Assembly (NCBI GenBank): GCA_946480635.1
Contig: CAMLKV010000016.1
Coordinates: forward strand, 1 to 13,288
DNA from: an uncultured Flavobacterium sp.
Lineage (GTDB): Bacteria > Bacteroidota > Bacteroidia > Flavobacteriales > Flavobacteriaceae
Length of the DNA stretch: 13,288 nucleotides
Reading direction: 5' to 3'
In this document: positions 1 through 7,539 of the stretch, one piece after another
Layout: the number at the start of each line of letters is the position of its first letter
Position numbering within the stretch: the first letter of the stretch is position 1
Position numbers and translations under genes: made by a program
Notes under the pieces: model-generated
Told to the model about the DNA's origin: nothing
The model's database searches: none
Seen by the model: the letters and a program-made list of their open reading frames with translations, nothing else

Positions 1-129
1 AGGAAAAATTCCATTCTTATAGGCCAATAGCAATCGTTCAGGAGACAAATCGCCTCCTACTGCCAAAACACCTTCAGGTGATGTTTGCTCAACAGGCGGA
101 AAATATAATTCTTTGGTTATAAAATACAT
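1..129 (-). CDS. aat: Leucyl/phenylalanyl-tRNA--protein transferase, 5' part only
   Basis: Only the first 43 codons are present; the gene continues past base 1. The ATG is at 127-129 on the minus strand and the frame is open to the edge. The peptide begins [14 protein letters not shown] and contains [18 protein letters not shown] followed by KNGIFP, the conserved N-terminal signature of L/F-tRNA-protein transferases. The enzyme moves Leu or Phe from charged tRNA onto proteins with N-terminal Arg or Lys, marking them for ClpAP-type degradation in the cytoplasm. It is separated from the DUF3127 gene upstream by about 100 bases holding a strong terminator, so it probably has its own promoter between that terminator and the ATG. 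No clear Shine-Dalgarno site is visible, which is usual in this phylum. The family call is secure, but nothing can be said about the catalytic C-terminal part. Confidence 0.93.
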   Translation of the reverse strand, partial: MYFITKELYFPPVEQTSPEGVLAVGGDLSPERLLLAYKNGIFP

Positions 130-152
130 CTTTACAAAATAGATAAAAGACG

Positions 153-199
153 AAAAAATTAAAAAATGTCATACCTCGCCAAGCTCAGTATGACATTTT
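153..199 (-). terminator. Rho-independent terminator after the DUF3127 gene
   Basis: A perfect 12-bp stem pairs 163-174 with 188-199 around a 13-base loop. On the minus strand it is followed by TTTTTTAATTTTTT (down to 153), the classic hairpin plus U-tract. It ends the flavin reductase/DUF3127 unit before aat. A second, weaker 8-bp hairpin (209-216 with 230-237) overlaps the DUF3127 stop codon. Confidence 0.88.
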
Positions 200-230
200 A
201 ATATCTAAATTCTAATATTTGTATCAAAAA

Positions 231-608
231 TTAGAATGGAAGATCATCATGCTCTTCTTCGTTAAAGCTTGGCGCTGGTTCAAAAGCCTGTGCAGCTGGC
301 ATAGCCGGCATTTCTTGACCTGATGGGGCTCCTTGTTGTAAACGCTCAATTCTCCAACCTTGAATAGAATTGAAATATTTAGTTTCTCCTTGAGGATTAG
401 TCCACTCACGACCTCTTAAATTGATAGAAACTTTTACTTGCTCACCCACTTGGAAGTTGTTTAAATCATCCACCTTTGCCTGAGTAAATTCAATCATAAT
501 GTGTTGAGGATACTGCTCATCAGTAGTAACCACTAACTCTCTTTTCTTGAATGATGCGCTAACCTCTTGTGTGGGGTTAATCACTTTAATTCTTCCTGTA
601 ACTTCCAT
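231..608 (-). CDS. DUF3127 protein with an SSB-like acidic C-terminal tail
   Basis: A 125-residue protein of the DUF3127 family, common in Bacteroidota and without an established function. Residues 1-90 are a compact domain (MEVTGRIKVI ... GWRIERL) whose beta-rich pattern would fit an OB-like fold; that fold is inferred. Residues 91-115 form a Gln/Pro/Ala-rich flexible linker. The last residues are NEEEHDDLPF, ending in DDLPF exactly as the C-terminal tip of bacterial single-stranded DNA-binding proteins does. In SSB this tip recruits repair and replication proteins such as RecO and PriA. The gene starts 12 bases after the flavin-reductase-like gene and is probably co-transcribed with it; a terminator follows. 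The domain-linker-acidic-tip layout suggests a role at DNA, but this is inference. The ATG start is unambiguous. Confidence 0.9.
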   Translation of the reverse strand: MEVTGRIKVINPTQEVSASFKKRELVVTTDEQYPQHIMIEFTQAKVDDLNNFQVGEQVKVSINLRGREWTNPQGETKYFNSIQGWRIERLQQGAPSGQEMPAMPAAQAFEPAPSFNEEEHDDLPF

Positions 609-620
609 GATAACTTTAAT

Positions 621-1496
621 TTATTGCTTTGCTAACAATACTTTCCATGCTGAAAGTATGTCTTGTTTATCTAAATATTCTTTTGCCAATTGATTGACTT
701 TCAATCGATCATCAGCACTTAAAACTGCTTTCACAGTAAAATTCTCTTGGACAAATATAGCGATTTCTTCATCGGTAGGCAATGCTTCAATATTTCCTAA
801 CATTCCTAAATCGTTACCTGTAAAAAAAGAATCCTTTTTGATATAATCAGGAATCGAATCGACACCAATACCAAGAGTTACCAAAGGTTTTGGCACTTCA
901 AATAATCCCATATTTGAACGCGAATACCAATTTCCTCCTAAACGAGAAACCAAATCAATTTTATGTTGGTCAATTCCTCCACTTTCGCTTAAAACTTCCT
1001 CTTTAATATGAACTTTTACAATTTCACAAATTACTAAATTCCCTGCTCCACCTTCGGTTCCTAAAGCTATAACATCGTTAACTTTACATTCAAACTGCAC
1101 TGGTGATTCTGCCACACGAAATGGTTTTACTAAATCTGAAGGAATTGCGGTTAGTCCCGCTTTTTCAAATTCATTAACTCCATCACCATATTCTGTACTT
1201 GATAAAGACGTTTGTTGCACTATATCATAATTTACAACGTTTATAACAACTTCTTTAGTGGTCAAAACATTTTCTAACGTATGTTTTGTAGTATTATCAC
1301 GAACACGTCTTGAAGGTGAAAAAACTAAAATAGGTGGATTAGCGCTGAATATGTTAAAAAAACTAAACGGAGATAAGTTTGGCACTCCTTCTTCGTTAAG
1401 AGTACTAGCAAAAGCTATTGGTCTTGGAGCAATAGCACCTTGCAAATAGGTTTGTAATTGAGCCGTTGGCAATTCAGACGGTTGGAAACTTTTCAT
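621..1496 (-). CDS. Flavin reductase family protein (FMN-binding split barrel)
   Basis: A 291-residue protein of the flavin-reductase-like family (the DIM6/NTAB or RutF-like group). The N-terminal part has the typical FMN-binding sequence: GAIAPRPIAFAST at about 21-33, then NLSPFSFFNIFSANPP at about 40-55. The central part (ECKVNDVIALG ... GNLVICEIVKVHI) continues the split barrel, followed by the LVSRLGGNWYSR segment found in longer members. The last 90 residues or so (from about 200) form a helical extension absent from short flavin reductases. Members bind FMN and either reduce free flavin for a partner oxygenase or act on small molecules; the substrate here is unknown. It is the first gene of a two-gene unit with the DUF3127 gene 12 bases downstream. 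A candidate TAnnTTTG box lies 18 bases before the ATG. Confidence 0.88.
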   Translation of the reverse strand: MKSFQPSELPTAQLQTYLQGAIAPRPIAFASTLNEEGVPNLSPFSFFNIFSANPPILVFSPSRRVRDNTTKHTLENVLTTKEVVINVVNYDIVQQTSLSSTEYGDGVNEFEKAGLTAIPSDLVKPFRVAESPVQFECKVNDVIALGTEGGAGNLVICEIVKVHIKEEVLSESGGIDQHKIDLVSRLGGNWYSRSNMGLFEVPKPLVTLGIGVDSIPDYIKKDSFFTGNDLGMLGNIEALPTDEEIAIFVQENFTVKAVLSADDRLKVNQLAKEYLDKQDILSAWKVLLAKQ

Positions 1497-1514
1497 TTTA
1501 AAAATCGTTTAGAG

Positions 1515-1522
1515 CAAAAGTA
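1515..1522 (-). promoter_or_regulatory. Candidate -7 promoter box for the flavin reductase unit
   Basis: The minus strand reads TACTTTTG, a full match to the Bacteroidota -7 consensus TAnnTTTG, 18 bases upstream of the ATG at 1496. No convincing -33 TTTG was found, so this is a weak sequence-only call. It would give a very short 5' leader. Confidence 0.4.
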
Positions 1523-1602
1523 ATAAATAGAAATGTTTTTAAAGCAGGATTGTTAAACTGATATTTTAGATTTTACTATATTTAACCACACTTTTTATTT
1601 TT

Positions 1603-2754
1603 ATGCTTTTTTCAGAAAAAAATAGTATTACACGTTGGGTTCTTGTTGGATTTTCATTTTTGATAATCGTTCTCATTTTGTGGAATACATACACTTTGGT
1701 ACAAATTTTTAAAAAAGAAGAAAGAAATAAAATGGAACTTTGGGCAACTGCCCAAAAAACCCTTCAAAATGCTACCGATGATACCGAAGTTGATTTACCA
1801 CTTCAGATTTTAACAAACAACGGTACTATTCCCACTATTCTTGTTGATAAAAACGACAGTATTTTAAGCGTTAATAACATTGATGAAGAAATATTAAAAG
1901 ATTCTATACGATCTAGAAAGCTTTTACAACAATTTAAAACTGCCAATAACAAAATTGAAATTAGCATTGATAAAAATAATTACCAATACTTATACTACAC
2001 TAACTCTCAGTTATTAAGGCAATTAAAGTATTACCCTATTGCTTTAATTACTATTATACTCCTTTTTGGTGCTTTAGTATATAACTACTACAAAGCCTCA
2101 AAAGTTTCAGTTCAGAACAAACTTTGGGCGGGTATGGCCAAAGAAACCGCGCATCAAATTGGAACTCCTTTATCATCCCTGATTGGTTGGGTAGAAATAA
2201 TGAAAGCTGATAATATTGATTCGACCATGGTTGAAGAAATTGAAAAAGACATTACTAGACTCCAAAATATTACTGATCGTTTTTCTAAAATTGGTTCTGA
2301 ACCTATTCTCGAAATAAAAGATCTAATTTCAGAAACTAAAAATGCCTATAACTATTTAGAATCACGTTTTGAAGGTCAAGTAAATTTTACTTTTAAAGCT
2401 CCTGAAAAAGAAATTCCTGTTAAACTAAATCCAACGCTTCACGGATGGACCATAGAAAATTTAGTAAAAAATGCTATTGATGCCATGAGAGGACGTGGTT
2501 CGATACTAATTACTATTGAAGAAGAATTTGGGAATGCAAAAATTAAAGTATCGGATACTGGAAAAGGTATTCCAAAGAATTTATTTAATAGTATTTTTGA
2601 GCCGGGATTTACAACCAAAAAAAGAGGATGGGGTCTTGGACTTTCCTTAACCAAAAGAATAGTTGAAGAATACCACAAAGGAAAAATAAAAGTACTTCAT
2701 TCAGAGTTAAATAAAGGAACAACCTTTCAAATTAGTTACAGAAAATGCACTTAA
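1603..2754 (+). CDS. Membrane sensor histidine kinase, HAMP-less
   Basis: A 383-residue kinase. A transmembrane helix at about 12-36 and a second at about 143-163 flank an extracytoplasmic loop of roughly 105 residues that matches no sensor domain I recognise. The cytoplasmic part follows the second helix with no HAMP or PAS domain. The H-box reads MAKETAHQIGTPLSSLIGW with the phospho-accepting His184. The ATPase domain has the N-box ENLVKNAIDAM (285-295), G1 box DTGKGIP (318-324), F-box FEPGFTTK (332-339) and G2 box GWGLGLSL (342-349), so it should be active. The HQIGTPLSS form of the H-box is, from memory, typical of a Bacteroidota subfamily. No response regulator is in the window, so the partner is unknown. 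Its last 10 bases overlap the FAD oxidoreductase start, implying translational coupling. Confidence 0.93.
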   Translation: MLFSEKNSITRWVLVGFSFLIIVLILWNTYTLVQIFKKEERNKMELWATAQKTLQNATDDTEVDLPLQILTNNGTIPTILVDKNDSILSVNNIDEEILKDSIRSRKLLQQFKTANNKIEISIDKNNYQYLYYTNSQLLRQLKYYPIALITIILLFGALVYNYYKASKVSVQNKLWAGMAKETAHQIGTPLSSLIGWVEIMKADNIDSTMVEEIEKDITRLQNITDRFSKIGSEPILEIKDLISETKNAYNYLESRFEGQVNFTFKAPEKEIPVKLNPTLHGWTIENLVKNAIDAMRGRGSILITIEEEFGNAKIKVSDTGKGIPKNLFNSIFEPGFTTKKRGWGLGLSLTKRIVEEYHKGKIKVLHSELNKGTTFQISYRKCT

Positions 2755-3857
2755 GTTATTGGGAGATAAAAAATTGGTTTACTAACGTTGATTATACCAT
2801 TGTTGGTAGTGGAATTGTTGGTTTACACTCAGCATTACGGCTTCGTGAGCGTTTCCCAGAAAGCAAGATTTTAGTGCTTGAAAAAGGAATGTTACCCGAA
2901 GGAGCCAGCACAAAGAATGCTGGTTTTGCTTGTTTTGGCTCTTTATCTGAAATTATTGACGATTTAAAAACGCATTCTGAAGAAGAAGTAATTGAGCTGG
3001 TAAAAAAACGTTGGTCGGGTTTACATTTGTTACGCAAAAATTTGGGTGATCAAGCCATTGATTTAAAACCTCATGGCGGATATGAATTGTTTTTAGAAAA
3101 TGATGAAACTACATATATCGAATGTCTTCAAAAGCTTCCTTTTATTAATGATATTCTAAGACCATTGTTTAAAACGGATGTTTTTGAAAAAAATGTAGAC
3201 CGATTCGGCTTCAAGAACATAAAGGAATACACAATTTTTAATCCATTTGAAGCTCAAATAGATACCGGAAACATGATGCAGGCACTTTTAAAAGAAGCTT
3301 ATTCAAAAAACATCATGATTTTAAACAATCAAACAGTTAAACAATTTTCTGATGCAGGAAATAGTGTTGAAGTTCAACTGAATGACTATACATTTAAAAC
3401 CAAAAAGTTATTGTTTGCAACCAATGGTTTTGCACAGGAATTAACTCAAGGAGAAGTAAAGCCAGCACGTGCACAAGTTATAATAACTGAACCTATTCCA
3501 GATTTAGATATCAAAGGTACTTTTCATTTAGACAAAGGGTACTATTATTTTAGAAACATAAACAACAGAATCCTTTTAGGCGGAGGAAGAAACCTTGATT
3601 TTGAAGGAGAAACCACGACTAGACTCGAACAAACTCAATTAATTCAAAATAAACTGGAAGAAATCCTATCAACCGTAATATTGCCTAACACTCCTCATCA
3701 AATTGCACAACGCTGGAGCGGTATCATGGGCGTTGGCTCACACAAAAAACCAATTGTAAAACAATTATCTTCTAACGTATATTGCGGCGTTCGTATGGGA
3801 GGCATGGGCGTGGCAATAGGAAGTTTAATAGGACAAGAATTAGCAGATTTAATATAA
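2745..3857 (+). CDS. FAD-dependent oxidoreductase, DAO family
   Basis: A 370-residue flavoprotein of the D-amino-acid oxidase/glycine oxidase superfamily. The N-terminal dinucleotide fold has YTIVGSGIVGLHSA, giving GxGxxG at 21-26, and the ribose-binding acid in VLEKG (Glu46). ASTKNAGF at 54-61 is the FAD-contacting segment of this superfamily. The C-terminus (RWSGIMGVG, then VYCGVRMGGMGVAIGSLIGQ) is the second FAD-binding region. Such enzymes oxidise amines or amino acids. The substrate cannot be told from sequence; related proteins are often annotated as gamma-glutamylputrescine oxidoreductase-like, which I would not adopt. No signal peptide is seen, so it is likely cytoplasmic. Its start lies inside the kinase gene (10-base overlap) and its stop shares one base with the mtgA start (TAATG), so it sits in the middle of a coupled operon. 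Confidence 0.9.
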   Translation: MHLSYWEIKNWFTNVDYTIVGSGIVGLHSALRLRERFPESKILVLEKGMLPEGASTKNAGFACFGSLSEIIDDLKTHSEEEVIELVKKRWSGLHLLRKNLGDQAIDLKPHGGYELFLENDETTYIECLQKLPFINDILRPLFKTDVFEKNVDRFGFKNIKEYTIFNPFEAQIDTGNMMQALLKEAYSKNIMILNNQTVKQFSDAGNSVEVQLNDYTFKTKKLLFATNGFAQELTQGEVKPARAQVIITEPIPDLDIKGTFHLDKGYYYFRNINNRILLGGGRNLDFEGETTTRLEQTQLIQNKLEEILSTVILPNTPHQIAQRWSGIMGVGSHKKPIVKQLSSNVYCGVRMGGMGVAIGSLIGQELADLI

Positions 3858-4606
3858 TGGCAGCAAAGAAACCTACACCTACAAAAAACACATCTAAACC
3901 ATCTAAAAAGAAAGAAAACTTAACCTTTTGGGGCAAAGTAAAAAAGTTCTTAATTAAATTATTCATTTGGTTTAATGTTGTCTCAATTGCATTAGTGATT
4001 TTATTCAAATTTGTTCCAGTTCCGTTCACACCGTTAATGATAGTAAGAGCATTTGAGCATAATGCCGATGGTAAAGAAATGGTTTGCAGTCATGATTGGG
4101 TTCCTTTAGAGGATATTTCGATGAATTTACAAAAAGCGGTTGTTGCCAGCGAAGACGGAATGTTTATGAAACATAACGGTTTCGACTTTTCAGCAATGAA
4201 CAAAGCGATGAACAGTAATTTAAAAGGAAAAAAATTAAAAGGCGGAAGCACCATATCCCAGCAAACTGCTAAAAACGTTTTTTTATGGCAAGGCCGAAGT
4301 TATGTTCGTAAAGCACTCGAAGCTTATTATACAGTACTTATTGAACTCATTTGGGGTAAAAAACGCATCATGGAAGTCTATTTAAACAGTATAGAAATGG
4401 GGGATGGCGTATATGGTGCCGAAGCCGCGAGTCGTCATTGGTTTCATAAAAGCGCTAAAAATTTAACGAAATACGAAGCCGCTTCTATTGCCGCCATTTT
4501 ACCAAGTCCTAGAAAATACAAAGCCATTAATTCATCTTCTTATGTTGAGCGAAGAAAAAACAAAACCTTGCGTGTGATGCGTCATGTAGGGAAATTGAAT
4601 TATTAA
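3857..4606 (+). CDS. mtgA: Monofunctional peptidoglycan glycosyltransferase
   Basis: A 249-residue GT51 enzyme that polymerises lipid II into glycan strands without a transpeptidase domain. Residues 1-30 are Lys/Pro/Thr-rich and cytoplasmic, and the membrane anchor is about 31-53. The GT51 motifs are all present: AVVASEDGMFMKHNGFD (94-110) with catalytic Glu99; KGGSTISQQTAKNVFLW (128-144); RKALEAYYTVLIELIWGKKR (151-170); and IMEVYLNSIEMGDGVYGAEA (171-190), with Glu173 the likely second catalytic acid. The length fits MtgA. I chose the ATG at 3857, which overlaps the preceding stop as TAATG. An in-frame ATG at 3782 would add 25 basic residues lying wholly inside the FAD oxidoreductase gene and is unlikely. 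The placement suggests expression together with the kinase and oxidoreductase. Confidence 0.96.
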   Translation: MAAKKPTPTKNTSKPSKKKENLTFWGKVKKFLIKLFIWFNVVSIALVILFKFVPVPFTPLMIVRAFEHNADGKEMVCSHDWVPLEDISMNLQKAVVASEDGMFMKHNGFDFSAMNKAMNSNLKGKKLKGGSTISQQTAKNVFLWQGRSYVRKALEAYYTVLIELIWGKKRIMEVYLNSIEMGDGVYGAEAASRHWFHKSAKNLTKYEAASIAAILPSPRKYKAINSSSYVERRKNKTLRVMRHVGKLNY

Positions 4607-4607
4607 A

Positions 4608-4853
4608 ATGAAGAGTACTAAATTTCAAGACATTAATACGTTCATTCTAGTTGGAATTGAATTATTGTTATTGGGAATTATATACTGGAAATATATTAGT
4701 GAAAAAAAACGTCGTCAAAAACTAGAATATCACTACGAAGATTATGGTTATGGACGAATGCAATCGTGGAGACCTTACATAATTCCTATATTTATTAGTA
4801 TATTATTAATCTATGAATTAATGAAAAGGCTATATAATTATATTTATTTCTAA
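4608..4853 (+). CDS. Small two-helix membrane protein, unknown function
   Basis: An 81-residue reading frame starting one base after the mtgA stop. Two hydrophobic segments can be seen, about 12-28 (FILVGIELLLLGIIYW) and 57-71 (YIIPIFISILLIYEL). They are joined by a charged and aromatic loop beginning KKRRQKLEYHYEDYGYG. By the positive-inside rule the KKRR loop would be cytoplasmic with both ends outside. I do not recognise the family. Its position immediately behind mtgA, the same AT-rich composition and the coherent membrane layout argue that it is real. It is probably the last gene of the operon that begins with the kinase. No clear terminator follows in the next 141 bases. Confidence 0.55.
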   Translation: MKSTKFQDINTFILVGIELLLLGIIYWKYISEKKRRQKLEYHYEDYGYGRMQSWRPYIIPIFISILLIYELMKRLYNYIYF

Positions 4854-4994
4854 AATTCCTATGCATATTAATAATTTTAACAATCAACCTATGAAGTTTA
4901 AAATAATATTCACATTGTTTTAAATGTATATTATTCTTTGGCTAACTTTTTGATATAGAATATTGTAAATCAAAACCTATAAATTCTATATCTT

Positions 4995-5830
4995 ATGCGC
5001 ACTCCATTTATCCTGTTTTTAGCAGCCAGTTTGTTTATTTCTTGTAAAGATGTTGAAGCCGAAAGTGTTAGTAATAGCGCAATGATGGTTTCAGAATTAA
5101 AATCACCCGCTAAAGCTGCTGCTTATGAAGCTGCTGCTGTAGATTCGGCGGCCAGCCCAGTAAATCCATCACAGTCCGAAACTAAAATCATCAAAACAGC
5201 CGATTTAAGTTTTCAAACTTCAGATTTATCCACTTCCTATGAAAATCTGATACAGACATTAAGAAATACAAAGCGATAATTCAAAATGATGAGTCGGGGA
5301 AAAATGATGAATCGGTGTATCGCAATTTAACCATTAGAATTCCAAGCCAACATTTTGATACATTTATTGCTGATATCAGTAAAGGAGTTCAACACTTTGA
5401 CAGAAAAGAAATTTCTCAACAAGATGTTACCGAAGAATATGTAGACACCGAGTCACGTATGAAATCGAAAAAGAAACTAGAAGAACGCTATTTGCAATTA
5501 TTGTCAAAAGCGTCTAAGGTTTCAGAAATGCTGGAAATCGAAAAGAAACTTGCAGAAATTCGTGAAGAAATAGAAGCCAAAGAAGGCCAACTGAAATACA
5601 TGCAAAATCGCGTTTCAATGAGTACCGTAAATATCCAAATGTATACGTATAATGCTTCTGAAAGTGGTGCAACAGTATCTTATGGAGGCAAAATATGGAA
5701 CTCTTTAAAGGAAGGTTTTAACGGTTTGTCCAATTTTATGTTAAGTATCATCAGTATTTGGCCCTTTATTCTTATTTTCGTAGGAGTGTTCATCTTGATT
5801 AAACGAAGATTCTTCAAGAAAAAAGGATAA
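4995..5830 (+). pseudogene. DUF4349 lipoprotein gene, interrupted by a frameshift
   Basis: The two frames together make one DUF4349 protein. The upstream frame (4995-5279) starts MRTPFILFLAASLFISC, a lipoprotein signal with lipobox Cys17, then an Ala/Ser-rich linker and the domain start KIIKTADLSFQTSDLS. It stops at TAA 5277-5279. The domain continues in another frame, open from 5243: KKYKAIIQNDESGK, then VYRNLTIRIPSQHFDTFIAD, DVTEEYVDTESRMK, a coiled coil (LEIEKKLAEIREEIEAKEGQ), VSMSTVNIQM, a C-terminal membrane helix (SIWPFILIFVGVFILI) and a basic tail. Adding one A after TTAA at about 5261 restores TTA AAG AAA TAC and a 278-residue product. The protein is probably anchored in the envelope; the function is unknown. 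The S41 protease gene starts two bases after its stop. This is either a real mutation or a sequence error. Confidence 0.85.
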
Positions 5831-5832
5831 TT

Positions 5833-7458
5833 ATGTTGGCTACAATCAAAAAAAGGTATATTCTTCCTGTACTTGCAGGAGGTTTTTTATTTGTGGGAGT
5901 AAGTTTCAAAGAGGACTTTTTTGAAATTGCCAAGCAGATAGAAATTTTTACAACGCTTTTCAAAACTGTTAACATGAATTATGTTGACCAGACCAATCCT
6001 GCAGATTTAATGGACAAAGCCATTAAAACGATGTTGGCGGAACTTGATCCTTATACGGTGTATTTTAATGAGCAAGATGTTGCAAAATTTAAAATAAACA
6101 ACACTGGTGAGTACACTGGAATTGGCGCATTGGTATCTCGTAAAGAAGGAAAACTAATTATCCGTGAGCCTTATAAAAATTATCCTGCAGACAAAGCTGG
6201 TTTAAAAGCTGGTGATGAAATTATTCAAATAGGCGATGTAAATCTTACCGATTTTAAAGAAGATGCTTCGCAATTATTGAAGGGAAGTAAAAACACTAAA
6301 ATTGATATTAAATACAAACGAAACGGTCAGGTAAATTCGGCACAAATTGTTTTAGAAGAAGTAGATATTAAAGCGGTTCCTTTCTTTGGTAAAACCGATG
6401 ACAAAACGGGTTATATTGTACTTTCTCAATTCACTGCCAAAGCCTCATCAGAAACCAAAGATGCTTTAGAAAAACTAAAAGATCAAGGTGCTACAAGAAT
6501 CATTCTTGATTTACGAGGAAATCCTGGAGGCTTATTAGGCGAAGCAGTTAACATCTGTAATTTGTTTGTGCCTAATGGAGAAACTATTGTTACCACAAAA
6601 TCTAAAATTCAAAAGCATAACAACACTTATAAAACGACTCGTCAGCCAATAGATACACAAATTCCATTAGCTATTTTAGTGGATGGTAAAAGTGCTTCGG
6701 CGAGTGAAATTGTTGCGGGTGCATTACAAGATTTAGATAGAGCAGTAATTATTGGAAGTAGAAGTTTTGGAAAAGGTTTGGTACAACGTCCGCTAGATTT
6801 AACTTATGGAACACAACTAAAAGTTACTATTTCAAGATACTATACTCCTTCTGGAAGATGTATCCAGGCATTGGATTATTCTAAAAGAGATGCTTCTGGC
6901 AAAGCTATAAGAACTGAAGCTAAAAATTATAATGCTTTTAAAACCAAAAAAGGAAGAACGGTTTATGACGGTGGTGGTATTCAGCCCGACATTGAACTTG
7001 CCGAAAATAAAACCAATGTCATAGTGGATGCTTTACAACGTAATGATGCCTTTTTTGATTTTGCAACGCAGTATGTCCAAAAAAACCCTTCGTTAAAAGA
7101 AATTACAGATGCTGATTATCTTCAGTTTAAAAACTTTTTAAAGACAATCCATTTCAATTTCGACACTAAGTCTGAAGTACTTTTGAAAGAAGTTTTATCG
7201 GAGGCCAAAAAAGAAAATATTGATGCTTCAATCAAATTGCAATATGATGCTTTGGTTGCATCTATTCAAAAAGCTGAAGAATCTCAATTAGATAAGTTCA
7301 AACCAGAAATAATGAAATTGCTTAAAGCAGAAATTATTACGCGTTACCAATACCGTGAAGGTTTGTATGACTATTATCTTAAAAATGATTCGGAGATCAA
7401 AAAAGCTACACAATTGCTAAACAATCAACCAGAATATAATAAGATTTTATTGCAGTAA
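5833..7458 (+). CDS. S41 family C-terminal processing peptidase (CtpA/Prc-like)
   Basis: A 541-residue serine protease of the tail-specific family, acting in the periplasm on protein C-termini. It has an N-terminal membrane anchor or signal (about 9-24), an S41 N-terminal helical region with DPYTVYF, a PDZ domain at about 90-175 (TGIGALV, then PADKAGLKAGDEIIQI), and the catalytic core. ILDLRGNPGGLLGEAV (224-239) is the conserved core segment. GKSASASEIVAGALQD holds nucleophile Ser289, and GSRSFGKGLVQ holds the general base Lys314 with Gln318; this spacing equals that of E. coli Prc Ser430/Lys455/Gln459. A helical C-terminal domain of about 140 residues follows, as in larger CTPs. AAGGAT before the ATG is a plausible Shine-Dalgarno site. 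It is coupled to the DUF4349 gene, which may supply a membrane partner; that link is inference. It looks intact. Confidence 0.96.
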   Translation: MLATIKKRYILPVLAGGFLFVGVSFKEDFFEIAKQIEIFTTLFKTVNMNYVDQTNPADLMDKAIKTMLAELDPYTVYFNEQDVAKFKINNTGEYTGIGALVSRKEGKLIIREPYKNYPADKAGLKAGDEIIQIGDVNLTDFKEDASQLLKGSKNTKIDIKYKRNGQVNSAQIVLEEVDIKAVPFFGKTDDKTGYIVLSQFTAKASSETKDALEKLKDQGATRIILDLRGNPGGLLGEAVNICNLFVPNGETIVTTKSKIQKHNNTYKTTRQPIDTQIPLAILVDGKSASASEIVAGALQDLDRAVIIGSRSFGKGLVQRPLDLTYGTQLKVTISRYYTPSGRCIQALDYSKRDASGKAIRTEAKNYNAFKTKKGRTVYDGGGIQPDIELAENKTNVIVDALQRNDAFFDFATQYVQKNPSLKEITDADYLQFKNFLKTIHFNFDTKSEVLLKEVLSEAKKENIDASIKLQYDALVASIQKAEESQLDKFKPEIMKLLKAEIITRYQYREGLYDYYLKNDSEIKKATQLLNNQPEYNKILLQ

Positions 7459-7488
7459 TTGACCTGAGTGTCATCAAAACAAATAAAT

Positions 7489-7522
7489 TAGTTCTCGATA
7501 CGCTTCGCTACTCAAACTAACG
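7489..7522 (+). repeat. Hairpin repeat, copy 1 (forward)
   Basis: A 34-base imperfect palindrome beginning TAGTTCTCGATACGC, with loop TTC, then GCTACTCAAACTAACG. It matches copy 3 (7882-7915) at 32 of 34 positions; both differences are G to A, and one breaks a stem pair. With the inverted copy at 7540-7579 it forms a doublet that could fold into a longer hairpin. The doublet lies right after the protease gene and may also act as a terminator or transcript-end protector. Confidence 0.85.
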
Positions 7523-7539
7523 TAGATTTTTCTAGGTTT

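Noticed and set aside
224..409. 61-codon minus-strand frame overlapping the DUF3127 gene
   Set aside because: It overlaps the conserved DUF3127 frame on the same strand and has no recognisable sequence.
3782..3856. Longer N-terminus for MtgA starting at 3782
   Set aside because: The extra 25 residues lie entirely within the conserved C-terminal coding part of the FAD oxidoreductase and look like an out-of-frame shadow. The ATG at 3857 gives the normal MtgA length and a TAATG junction.
4854..4994. Promoter or small RNA in the 141-base gap before the DUF4349 gene
   Set aside because: Very AT-rich; near matches to TAnnTTTG exist (for example ATTCTTTG), but none is exact with a well-placed -33 box, and no stable hairpin with a U-tract was seen.
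5255..5280. Programmed ribosomal -1 frameshift in the DUF4349 gene
   Set aside because: No X-XXY-YYZ slippery heptamer in the correct frame and no obvious downstream pseudoknot; DUF4349 proteins are normally a single frame. An indel is simpler.
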